A stretch of DNA of 64,000 nt from Candidatus Nitrosacidococcus sp. I8 (lineage in GTDB: Bacteria > Pseudomonadota > Gammaproteobacteria > Nitrosococcales > Nitrosococcaceae): assembly GCF_945836005.1 (NCBI RefSeq), contig NZ_OX241534.1:806001-870000 (forward strand), read 5' to 3'. The position numbers were made by a program, and so were the translations under genes. Positions 39,661 through 48,742 of this stretch are shown here, piece by piece. The notes below the pieces were generated by a model. It was not told the DNA's origin. It saw only the letters and a program-made list of their open reading frames with translations, and ran no database searches. Position 1 is the first letter of the stretch. Every line of letters starts with the position of its first letter.

Positions 39661-40407
39661 ATGACTTACCGTGCTTGCACTGCATTATTGATGATTACTG
39701 GATCTTTATTTGCATTCACTGTAAATGCGACACCACTCACTGTAAGTTCTTCTATTGGAGGCGCACCTACTGAAAGTGGTATTTTTTATGAGAACTTTGA
39801 TTCACTCCCTATTGGTACCTATGGCACCCCTACTAATACTGTTGCCTATAACTTAAGTAATGGTCTTTCCGTAGATTTTAATGGTGGTATGGTTTTCCAA
39901 GGTTCACAATCTGGGGTAGCTGCTGCTCCTTATTTATCAGGTAATAATAGTGATAACTTTGAAAATATCGCATCAACCGGTCAAGATAATTCACCTTATC
40001 TAGTTGCAGGTGCTGGCGGATCTCAAAATACGATTACTTTTAATTTTAGCCAAGGGCAGATGTATTTGGGCTTATTATGGGGATCTGTAGATCATGATAA
40101 TACATTAAGTTTTTACGACTCAAATAATAATTTGATCGGTACAGTGACTGGATCAGCTGTATTAACATCAGCCAATGGGAATCAGGGTATAAATGGTACT
40201 ACTTATGTCAATATTAGCTCAAATATTGCATTTAATAAGGTTGTAGCATCGAGCACAAGCCCTTCCTTTGAGCTTGATAATATGGCTTTCAAAGCTAGTA
40301 CAACTGTGCCAGAACCAACTATTCTAGGATTATTTGGATTAGGATTACTCTTAATGGGTGTGGCTCCTTTTAATCAGAGAAATGCTATAAGTAGTATGAT
40401 TGCTTAG
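39661..40407 (+). CDS. PEP-CTERM sorting-domain protein, intact copy 2
   Basis: This 248-residue exported protein starts with a signal peptide (residues 1-23, ending VNATP) and ends with the PEP-CTERM signal: PEP, a hydrophobic helix ILGLFGLGLLLMGVA and a polar tail with QRN. Such proteins are recognised by exosortase and are often linked to exopolysaccharide or floc matrix. The middle is beta-rich with many Asn, Ser and Gly and one conserved FNFSQGQMYLGLLWGS block. The tail has only one Arg, weaker than the usual cluster. The exosortase gene is not in the window. Confidence 0.82.
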   Translation: MTYRACTALLMITGSLFAFTVNATPLTVSSSIGGAPTESGIFYENFDSLPIGTYGTPTNTVAYNLSNGLSVDFNGGMVFQGSQSGVAAAPYLSGNNSDNFENIASTGQDNSPYLVAGAGGSQNTITFNFSQGQMYLGLLWGSVDHDNTLSFYDSNNNLIGTVTGSAVLTSANGNQGINGTTYVNISSNIAFNKVVASSTSPSFELDNMAFKASTTVPEPTILGLFGLGLLLMGVAPFNQRNAISSMIA

Positions 40408-40483
40408 TTGTTAGCCAGTTATTTTTCATAAGCTCTCTAATAAATAGGGGGTATTATACAAATAACTACTTTAGAGGTTTGTG

Positions 40484-43444
40484 CTAAGTCTGCTCGAATA
40501 ATTCTTCCAGCTTACTTACCTTTTCAAATCGCAACCCCTTATCTAGGGCTAAAAAATGGGCTTTTCCGCATTTAATCTTATCTATTTCTGATTGCCGTAG
40601 ATCTTCAGCAAAAAGACTTCCTTTAGTTTCTACCACAAAATAGAGTTTTTCTTGATCAGCGATGTTTAAAAAAATTGCCCAATCAGGATTGTAGCTACCA
40701 AGTGAAGTATCAATTTTAAACCAGCTAGGAAGCTTAGCATATAGTTTCACCGCTTCATTTTTTTCTAAATCTTGGGCAAAGGCTGATTCAACACTTGAAT
40801 CGTAGACAACATGGCTATAAATTCCTTTTTTTACTTCAAGCATATTTTGCTCAAGATAACCTTTTAACTCTTCTTCCATAAAAAGCTGCTGCTCATAGCA
40901 AGCACTTTCTCCAATTTTCTCGTATTTAATCCCATCTACTAACCCATGGGCTTTTTTCCGCTGAATAATGTGCAAAATATTTTCAGTAAATTTCTGAGGA
41001 TTTTTCTTAAAATCAGCTAATTTTTCACTTTTAATTAAAATATTGACTAAGGTTTTACGGGTTAGCTGAGTTTCATTTTGCAAATAACTTAATATATCAG
41101 GTAGATTTTCGTATTGAATATCATAGGTTTGTAGATCCTCTCTAATTCCTTTACCATGGACACCGCTACGTTTTATTTCAATTTCACTTAGCTGAGTAGT
41201 GAGTTTAGGCTTACTGATTACCCTCTGTTGTAGCTCGGTTGCACAATCTATAATCAGCTTACTGAGATCAAAATCCACTTGGTAAGTCGTTTTATACTTA
41301 ATCCGATCCCAAAGTTGAGTAAAATCCTCACCAAGAATCACCTCTTTTTTAGGTGTAGCGGTAAAGTATTTGCGAGCATCTTTAATTTCTAATCCGCCAG
41401 CAATTTTTTGCAGTAGGGTAGTGATCTCGGGGGCAAATTTTTGTAAATCCTCAGGTAACTCATGGCACAAAGTATTGTCCCTTAACCTTATTTTTAAAGA
41501 ATCTTGGATTTTACCCTCAGCATTAATTAATCCTTTCTTTTTAAAGTGATCCCATAGTTGTTCAGAGCGTTCTGTGCCTAAGTAATCAATTTCCTCTCCA
41601 TCAGCACTGATTGCTAGATTGGCAAAAGTATGAGACTCTATTATCCCAAATTTAATACTGCCTTCTTCTTCAATTTCCTTTTGAAGTTGCTCAGCAAACG
41701 ATTCATAGGACTCATTGGCAATCACGGTCAGGGTATTAATATTAAAATTATTATCTGATACCCTTAAACCACTCTGATCTACTGCTAACCGTAGCCCACG
41801 ACCAATTTCTTGGCGTTTTTTGATGGTGGAGCCCGTTTCATTTAAGGTGCAGATTTGAAATACATTAGGATTATCCCATCCTTCTCGTAGAGCGGAATGG
41901 GAGAAAATAAACCGCAAAGGTTCTTCCATACTCAATAGCCGTTCCTTATCTTTCATGATTAAGTCATATGCTGATTCGTCGTCCTGAGTATTCCCTTTGG
42001 TATCTTTTGCTTTCTTTTTTTTATCGATAGCAAAATAACCATCATGGATTTGGTTTATAGCTATTTCTTTAAATAAGGATTGATATTTAAGGTGCTGGCT
42101 TATTTTTAAATATTCTTCCTCAAATATTTTCCCATAGCTCCCTAAGCAAAGATTACCTGCTGGATCATAAGCACGGTAATTGACAACTTTATCAATAAAA
42201 AATAGGGACAGTACTTTAATACCTTTAGGATTAAGCTGTAATTCCCGATCCAGATGGGTTTCGATAGTACTGCGAATTTGTAGTCGCTTTAAAGCTAAAT
42301 CATCACTACTGCCAATACTTTGACCTAAGGTGATTATCTCTGGTTTTGAGGTAAAATCAATCCATTCATCGCCGGGCTGTACGTTTATATCTTTAATAAT
42401 ATAGCCTTCATATAAATCTCGTTTGGTCAGTTCATATAAATCAGCACCTTGTTTGAGCCACTTTTTGTCTCGCTTTACTTTTCCTGTTTTTGTTGCACTA
42501 TCATATTCCACTTGAGCTTCGCAAACGCCACGACTATTACGAGTATCAAGTAGCTTAATATAGGCACGATTATGATCGTCTTGAGATAACACGGACAGCA
42601 CTGCAATTTGTTTTACTAACTTTTTTTGATATGCATCCACTGCATCAAGTTTATATATAGGTAAATGCTGATCCCGATGGGTAGCTGAATAACGCAGGGT
42701 AAAAAGAGGATGTAAAGAGCCAATAGCTTCTGCTGATTTTGGGGTGGTATCTACTATAATGACCACTGGATGAGTTTGAGCAATCAGATCAATGGGTTTT
42801 AATCCCTCTAACCGATCATGAGTACGGTGAATAATATTAGCTTTCGTTTCTTCTTGGCTAGGATCGGTAAAGCTTTTACGAAAAGCATCAATATTAATCA
42901 CCATGATTTGAATATGGCTAGATTCGGCAAAATTACGAACTTGCTCTAAATTACCTGAGTCATAAATAAAAGCATCACAGCGAGTTTCTTTATAAAGGCT
43001 TATGAAATGCTCCCGAGTTATTTCAATGGTTTTCTTTACTCCCTCCTTAATCGCAATAGAAGGCACCACAATAATAAACTTGGTCATGCCATAGGTGGCA
43101 TATAATTCGTAAATAGTCCGTAAATATACATAGGTTTTACCGGTACCTGTTTCCATTTCAACGGTATAGTGGAGGCTATTTTTATTGAGATTTTCAGTGG
43201 GCTTTAATCCATATTTTTGTTGGGCTTGCTGTAAGCTAGCTAATAATTCATCTGCTGTTAAAGTGAGGCGATTTGCCAAACCTTGAGAACTAAAATCAAA
43301 TCTTTGCCTACCAAAAGAGTCATAAGTAGATGCTTGAGGCATGGTAAAAGAAGAAGTGCAACGCTCCATTCCTTTAAATAAATCAATCACCGCTTCCCAA
43401 GCGGCTTTTTAATGGGGAAGATTTTGATCAAATTGCAGTTTCAT
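40484..43444 (-). pseudogene. Type III restriction endonuclease Res, damaged
   Basis: From the ATG at 43444 the frame reads MKLQFDQNLPH, the normal Res start, then meets an in-frame TAA at 43409-43411 (codon 12, where Gln is expected). After it the same frame runs open for over 970 codons. The helicase Walker A METGTGKT is intact and the PD-ExK nuclease motif (NPDWA and VVETKG) is present near the C-terminus. Motif II, normally DEPQ, is missing: the chain goes from VVIIVD directly to TTPKS, as if six residues were deleted. A start at GTG 43390 could bypass the stop, but ATP hydrolysis should still fail. Confidence 0.8.
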
Positions 43445-43465
43445 GAATTATGAGGAAGAATAAAA

Positions 43466-44638
43466 TTAATTACCCTTAAAGTAACTAGGCACTAACTGTT
43501 TATTTTCAATGAATACAAGATTTAATGCCTTCAGTTTAGCAATGTCTCGCTGTTTTGTTTTATCGGATAACTTATCATAGAGGGCAATAAACCAAGGCAT
43601 TTGCTTTAATTGGGTTAGGGTTAATAATTTTTCGTGATTATGTATTCCATTCATAATGGCATATTGACGATTGTTTATCTTTTTCTCATCTCTAAGATTT
43701 TTTAATTTTGCTTCAAATAATAAGATTTTAGTAAATCGATCGACACGATCGTATAAATGATGAATAGTTTCAAGCATTCCAGCCAAAAAGAAGTCTACAA
43801 AAGGCTGATTAGGAAAATCATATTTTTTTCTGCATTTTTACGGCATTGATTGAATAGAGCAAAGTATTGATGAATGTTATTTAGGTAATACTTAGCTTGA
43901 GCAAAAGGTGCATAGCGAAATCCATCTGCATACAAAATCCCTGCCTCGAGTACTCTCCCGACTCGACCATTACCATCACAAAATGGATGAATCAGCTCAA
44001 AATAAAAATGCACTAAAGGAGCACGAATCAGTGCCGGTATCCCTACTTTAGCTAGATCCTGATTCCAATTTAGTAATGCTAAGAGTAGTAATTCAATATC
44101 CTTACCTAGTCGAGGTGGTTTATAAATACCACCATGATCAGAATTACCTACTCGAGTCACTATCTCTTTTGGGTTATTACGTAACTGACCGGGTATATTT
44201 TTAGGATTCTCAGTCTCTAATTCATAGGCAATTAATTTATGAATATGGCGTACTTCTTCAAATTTTGGTTGCCAATCTATTTTAGATGCTCTTTCCTTGA
44301 TAAAATCATAGGCATCTTTAATATTCATAATCCGGCGTTGATGGATAGTTTGAATTTCCTTTGGTGATAAGGTAAGCGTCTGTTGGGTTTCCTCTTCGCT
44401 TAAGGTTCCCCCCTCAATACTATCTATTGGTGCCAAAAATAGAAGATACGATAACTTCCTTTTCTAACTCATTTGCAAAATTTGCCAAGGGAGAGGATTT
44501 AAAGCGTGTTTGTACATCTTCTACCCGTTGTAATGGTAGTTTAATTTCATCACTTGCTAATCCTAGTTGAAATTTAAATACGCCTGATCTTAAGGTTTCA
44601 ACCCGTTTTTCATGATTTTCGTCTAATAAAATGTCCAC
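43466..44638 (-). pseudogene. Fic family protein, two frameshifts
   Basis: The three frames together spell a Fic protein of about 390 residues. The Fic motif HPFCDGNGRVGR is intact and a winged-helix-like C-terminus follows. The first break is a 4-bp duplication (ATAG twice, 44420-44427). Restoring one copy gives TNSIEGG, the TxxxEG inhibitory motif of Fic proteins. The second break is at a run of seven A (43823-43829), where eight would rejoin the frames (KKYDFPNQPF). The homopolymer change could be a base-call error, but the 4-bp duplication is less likely to be one. It lies between res and the zeta-like pair. Confidence 0.82.
44420..44427 (-). repeat. 4-bp tandem duplication in fic
   Basis: CTAT occurs twice in a row on the plus strand (ATAGATAG in the coding sense). 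One copy would restore the frame through the inhibitory motif of the Fic protein. Confidence 0.85.
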
Positions 44639-44717
44639 TTAAAATAGTAATTAATATGTAGAATAATTAAAGTAGGGAGGTAATCAGAAAAAGTAGGCTT
44701 TTATTAAAAACTATTTT

Positions 44718-44918
44718 TTATTCTGCTGTTTGATTATATTTTGCTTGTTTTTTTAATTCAGCTGCAGAAATCTCTATAATTTTCCCCTCTTGCTCAATCA
44801 CAATCCCAGTATTGGTCCTAATGGCTTCTTCTCGAGCAAGTTGGGCAGCACATTGTAGGGCAAAATGAATTTCTTGCTCAAAACTATCTTGAAAAACTGC
44901 TTGTTCTTCAGTGATCAT
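44718..44918 (-). CDS. Small protein paired with the zeta-like kinase
   Basis: This 66-residue acidic, Gln/Glu-rich protein contains LAREEAIRTNTGIVIEQEGK, which looks like a short helix-strand fold. Its start overlaps the stop of the kinase gene by 4 bases, so the two are coupled. Small proteins of this kind often accompany zeta-like kinases and may be antitoxins, but I cannot assign that here. No promoter of its own is visible. Confidence 0.55.
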   Translation of the reverse strand: MITEEQAVFQDSFEQEIHFALQCAAQLAREEAIRTNTGIVIEQEGKIIEISAAELKKQAKYNQTAE

Positions 44919-45454
44919 GAGTTTTTTCCTCGTTCAAGCATCATTGTTTTATGACCTGAATTATCATACAAAAACCACTCATTTACCGCATTCTTATAAT
45001 ACGTATTAAACAAAATTAGACCTGCTTTAAATCTTCTTTTAATAACAGGGATAGGAATATCATGCCCCCCTTGAGTGGTGCGTTTGGCTACTCGCTCAAT
45101 TGCAATTTGTACGTTATTGAGGGATAAAAATAATAAACTCACTCGATAACCTGCACTACGCCAGCGTTGAATATATTTTAAATAGCCTTTTCCTGATAAG
45201 GTCGTTTCTATGGCAAAGCTTTCATGACGCTGAAAGCAGAGGGCTATTTCCTCTAACATAATTTTACCTGCTCGAACGGATACTAATTCAGGTGCAAAGG
45301 GGGATAAACCAGCGGCAATACAGTCTGCGTTAATAAAGCGGATAGCATTCTTGTAAGGAGCTAAAAAAGTACGGGCAAAGGTGGTTTTTCCTGCTCCATT
45401 AGGACCTGCAATTATAATGACTCGCTTGGTTGCCAGCCAATGGGGATGCTCCAT
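44915..45454 (-). CDS. Zeta-toxin-like P-loop kinase
   Basis: This 179-residue P-loop protein has VIIIAGPNGAGKTTFARTFL (residues 12-31), FINADCIAAGLSPF near residue 39, an acidic FAIETTLSG near residue 82 and a RRFKAGLILF arginine segment near 142. These are features of the zeta toxin/UDP-GlcNAc kinase group, which phosphorylates nucleotide sugars and poisons cell-wall synthesis. The protein is shorter than epsilon-zeta toxins and may instead be a harmless small kinase. It lies inside the Type III restriction-modification operon, 9 bases after mod. Confidence 0.7.
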   Translation of the reverse strand: MEHPHWLATKRVIIIAGPNGAGKTTFARTFLAPYKNAIRFINADCIAAGLSPFAPELVSVRAGKIMLEEIALCFQRHESFAIETTLSGKGYLKYIQRWRSAGYRVSLLFLSLNNVQIAIERVAKRTTQGGHDIPIPVIKRRFKAGLILFNTYYKNAVNEWFLYDNSGHKTMMLERGKNS

Positions 45455-46831
45455 AAAGATAGGTTAAATACTGAGCACTTCTTCAATTCCGGCTTGTTTG
45501 AGTCGTTGGATACTATTGAGCTTAACCACATCATTAGCAAAGCTATGATCACGAAATACCGCCCGTAAAATGGGATTATCAGGAGTAGCTAACCCAATAA
45601 TGGCTTGTATCGTTTCTAAATTAATATGAAGATCAAAGCAGGCAATCAGGCTATTGTGTGCCACATTGAATGCTTGATGTTGTCCTACTGAAATGGTTTC
45701 AATGGGTAAGGTGAGGGGCAAACCATATTTAAGTAATACTTCATAGAGTAAATCTAATGGGTTGCGATCCGGCAGGATATTATCTACCGCATCTAGTAAA
45801 CTCAGTTCTAATTGCTTTGAATCTGGCTGCCATTTTTTAATGTTAGAGGTATCTAGTTTGAGGACTTTAAAACCAACATCAATGTTCGCTTCTGGATGCT
45901 CTTGTTTAATCTTTTCAGTGGCTCGGCGAATCCGTTCTTTGCCAATCTCCGCAATAGTTTTATAACCTGCTTTTTTAGCTTTAGATTCTGCATTGAGCTG
46001 CATTACTGCATGGGCAGTGGTGGCAGATCCGGAGAAGAAATCGAGGATGGTAGATTGTTGTGGCGTAAAGTGAAAGATTAGTTTTTGAATTAATTCTTTA
46101 GGTTTAACAGTTTCAAATGCTATTTCACTATCTAATAAAGTATCTAATTCAGCACGCCCACTTTCGCTAGTTCCAACATTAGAAAAATGAGACCAAAGCG
46201 GTGCATATTTCTCATTAACCTCATTGCTTTTAAATAGTTTTCTATAAGCTTTTTTATCTTTAATTATTAGTTCATTATTTGCAATTAACTCTTGGCTTGT
46301 TTGATTACTTATAGTCCATCTATAACCATCTTTTAGAGTAGCTTTTGGAATTTCATACACCATTGCTAGTGTTCGTTTCACGCCAATATTTTTTCGTTGC
46401 TGAATCTCCTCTAATCTATATTTACCTTTAGTTAAATCACTATATGGATATTTTTTCTCTGCTATTTTTTCTAAATTAAATGGAAAATGTTCTCTCATAG
46501 CTATTTTTCCATATACAAGAACATATTCTAAGCAGTTCTGTATTTTGAATTTGGCATCACCCGAATTCATTGCTTTTGTTGTAGCAATCCATTCTATATG
46601 TGCATAAAAATTCCCCTCTCCAAAAATCTCATCACAGATTTTCCGCAGATTATGGGCTTCATGATCGTCAATGGAAATAAAAATCATCCCATCTTCTCGT
46701 AATAAATTACGAGCTAGCTTTAACCGAGGGTACATCATATTGAGCCAGTTGGAATGGTAACGACCAGAGGTTTCTGTATTGGTGGTTAAGGGATTACCTG
46801 CTTCATCTTTTTGTCCGGTTAATCGTTGGTA

Positions 46832-46852
46832 ATTGGCAATTGGCAATTGGCA
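46832..46852 (-). repeat. Heptamer repeat in mod (three units)
   Basis: ATTGGCA on the plus strand (TGCCAAT in the coding sense) occurs three times in a row. One or four units would keep the Mod frame; three shift it. Confidence 0.92.
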
Positions 46853-47058
46853 AGGTTATCCTTGAAATTATCCTGATAAATAAAATCTTTGCCTGTGTTA
46901 TAGGGAGGATCAATATAAATCATTTTCACTTTGCCAAAGTAGCTTTTTTGCAACAGCTTGAGCACTTCCAAGTTATCCCCTTCAATATAGAGATTCTCTG
47001 TAGAATCCCAATTGACTGATTCTTCTTTGGCAGGGCGGAGGGTACCTAAGCTAGGCGT

Positions 47059-47108
47059 GGTAGCAATTCGCTTGGCAGCTTCTTTTCTTGCCTAAGTGAA
47101 TTGCTACC
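47059..47108. repeat. Quasi-palindrome at the mod stop codons
   Basis: The arm at 47059-47075 (GGTAGCAATTCGCTTGG) and the arm at 47091-47108 (CCTAAGTGAATTGCTACC) are inverted, with 11 bases matching perfectly and the rest nearly so. Both mod stop codons fall in the second arm. Confidence 0.85.
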
Positions 47109-47293
47109 GTTCATTTTCTGTTTCTATTGTTTCGCCCAATTCTGCCTTAAGTGCTTCAAAATCAATTTTTCCTTCTCGAAAAACACTGGGGAACAATGCT
47201 TTTAACTGTTCAATGTGATACTGAGTTAAATCCATAGACTTTTTAGAAATGGGCGTGGTTTGATCGGTCATGGTAGTTTCTCTTTTTGTTTTT

Positions 47294-47620
47294 TTATCTA
47301 AATGTTGTTAGCTGTTTCTTTAATTTCTGTAGTTCTATATTTAATGCTACTTTCTGGTTAAATTGAGCACAGGCATTTCTCTGTTTTTCTAACATATAGA
47401 TACGTTGTTTTAAAGTAGTAATTTCCTTTAGCTTATTCTGTTGATCTGTAGTATCAGAGGCATTTATTTCTGTAGGTAAAGCGGTTCTTCACCTATCTCA
47501 TAGGCAAGCCGCTTGGCTAAGGGCTGATCATTAGTGGCTAGCAGGAGGCGAGTATGGTTTTTTTCTAAGTGTTTTTGTAATGTAGCAAATCCATGTAAGC
47601 TGAATTAAAGTAAGTCATCA
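47294..47620 (-). pseudogene. Remnant resembling a DUF4391 restriction-system accessory
   Basis: One frame gives a tail rich in Lys, Gln and Glu: LKQRIYMLEKQRNACAQFN then KVALNIELQKLKKQL and a stop at 47294. This coiled-coil ending looks like that of DUF4391 proteins, which often sit directly upstream of Type III-like mod genes. A second frame before it gives HLEKNHTRLLLATNDQPLAK, joined to the first by one frameshift. No start or N-terminal part is visible. The remainder of 47272-47730 shows nothing else I can name. Confidence 0.4.
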
Positions 47621-47730
47621 TTTATTGTTTTTATAGGTAAGAGAATATGGGATAGTGTATAACATAAGAAATTTCTTCTATAAATGCGCTTGCCCTAATT
47701 TAGATTTCTCTATAACAATTATTATTTTCC

Positions 47731-48558
47731 ATGCTTAGTTACTTACACTCATTTCATGCAGGTAATCGTGCCGATTTACATAAACATGGAATGGTTTATT
47801 GGCTGCTACAACAACTACTAAAAAAAGATAAGCCTTTTACTTATCTTGATTTTTATGCAGGTCGTGGATTTTATGATTTGACTACAGCAGATTCCCTAAA
47901 AACCATGGAAGCCAAAGAGGGAGTAAAGCAAGTGATTGATCAACCTTGGCTCGATGAGTTACAAGGCTGGCGAGATTTACTGAAAACACTTAATCCTGCA
48001 GGGGGAGTACGCTACTATCCCGGATCACCTTGGCTTGCCAGCCAATATTTAAGGTCAGAGGATAAAGGACAGTTCTGTGAGTTACATCCTACAGAGTATC
48101 AAGGGTTGAAAAGAAATTTTGCTTTTAAACTTAATCTCCATACTCATCAAAGAAATGCCCATGAAGCATTGCTTGGACTTCTGCCTCCTAGCCCGAAACG
48201 AGGGCTCGCATTTATTGATCCTAGCTATGAAGTAAAAGAAGAGTGTCGTACATTAGCAGATCTTATTACTAAATCTTATGAAAGATGGCCTGTCGGTCGT
48301 TATATGCTATGGTATCCGCTGTTAGTTAAGATTGACTATCATCAAGCCATGTTAAAGAAACTCGCAAAGTTACCTCATTGGTGTCAAAGTGAATGGCAGT
48401 GGGCAAATCCTAATGATGCCACTGGGCTTTATGGTAGTGGTATCTTGTTGATTAATCCCCCATGGGATATATCTGCTTTTTGCCACGCATGGCACGATCA
48501 ATTAAAGCGTTGGTTTCCTCCTCATAGCCAAACTCGATTTAGAGAACAAAATCCTTAA
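47731..48558 (+). CDS. rlmJ: 23S rRNA (adenine2030-N6)-methyltransferase
   Basis: RlmJ methylates A2030 of 23S rRNA. The 275 residues begin with the family start MLSYLHSFHAGNRADLHKH, followed by YLDFYAGRGFYDL (SAM site, about 38-50) and the catalytic LAFIDPSYEVKEE near residue 158 (DPPY-type motif, here DPSY). The C-terminal GSGILLINPPW is also conserved. It is the first gene past the restriction island, on the other strand. Confidence 0.93.
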   Translation: MLSYLHSFHAGNRADLHKHGMVYWLLQQLLKKDKPFTYLDFYAGRGFYDLTTADSLKTMEAKEGVKQVIDQPWLDELQGWRDLLKTLNPAGGVRYYPGSPWLASQYLRSEDKGQFCELHPTEYQGLKRNFAFKLNLHTHQRNAHEALLGLLPPSPKRGLAFIDPSYEVKEECRTLADLITKSYERWPVGRYMLWYPLLVKIDYHQAMLKKLAKLPHWCQSEWQWANPNDATGLYGSGILLINPPWDISAFCHAWHDQLKRWFPPHSQTRFREQNP

Positions 48559-48666
48559 GCTTATTTTGATAATCAATCTAGAGAATTGCTTACTTATTTT
48601 GAATCATTATAAAAGTATCTTTAATACCTACTCGCAGAAATTAGTATTTATTCAAAAGTATAAAGT

Positions 48667-48696
48667 ATAGGGAAAGTTTTATCTAACTTTCCCTAT
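48667..48696. terminator. Bidirectional terminator between rlmJ and the unknown gene
   Basis: A perfect 12-bp stem, ATAGGGAAAGTT / AACTTTCCCTAT, encloses a six-base loop between two convergent genes. Flanking AT-rich DNA lets it act in both directions. Confidence 0.75.
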
Positions 48697-48742
48697 GATA
48701 AATAAAAAACTGCTATTTCTGATGTCTGTAAAGGTATTTATT

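Larger units (their letters stand above)
38050..40545 (+). repeat. Tandem duplication of about 1.34 kb carrying the PEP-CTERM gene
   Basis: Two units are recognisable, about 38050-39290 and 39415-40545, offset by 1344 bases at the start codons. Each holds, in order, the inverted repeat, sigma-54 promoter, leader hairpin, PEP-CTERM gene, a TAGGGGG terminator arm and a res 3' end. They have diverged most in the non-coding parts, so the duplication is not recent. Confidence 0.7.
45464..47271 (-). pseudogene. Type III DNA methyltransferase Mod, two stops and a frameshift
   Basis: From the ATG at 47271 the frame encodes a Mod subunit, an N6-adenine methyltransferase that also sets the sequence specificity of a Type III system. 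Codons 56 (TAG, 47104-47106) and 60 (TAG, 47092-47094) are stops. The frame resumes as KRIATTPSLGTLRPAKEES and reaches the catalytic IDPPYNTGKDF. A TGCCAAT unit present three times (46832-46852) then shifts the frame; with one unit the chain would read DNLANYQRLTGQKDEAG. The remaining 460 residues include the SAM motif DFFSGSATTAHAV. With three lesions it is inactive. Confidence 0.87.

Noticed and set aside
40420-40465. Terminator after PEP-CTERM copy 2
   Set aside because: Only the TAGGGGG arm survives; the pairing CCCCCTA arm and T run are missing.
43823-43829. Seven-A run in fic as a phase switch
   Set aside because: Homopolymer indels are a common sequencing error, and the gene already has a 4-bp duplication. 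I treat it only as a possible second lesion.
47460-47620. Rhs-like or toxin C-terminal fragment upstream of mod
   Set aside because: A short LLLATND stretch looked Rhs-like, but the coiled-coil ending and the place before mod fit a DUF4391-type accessory better. Neither is certain.
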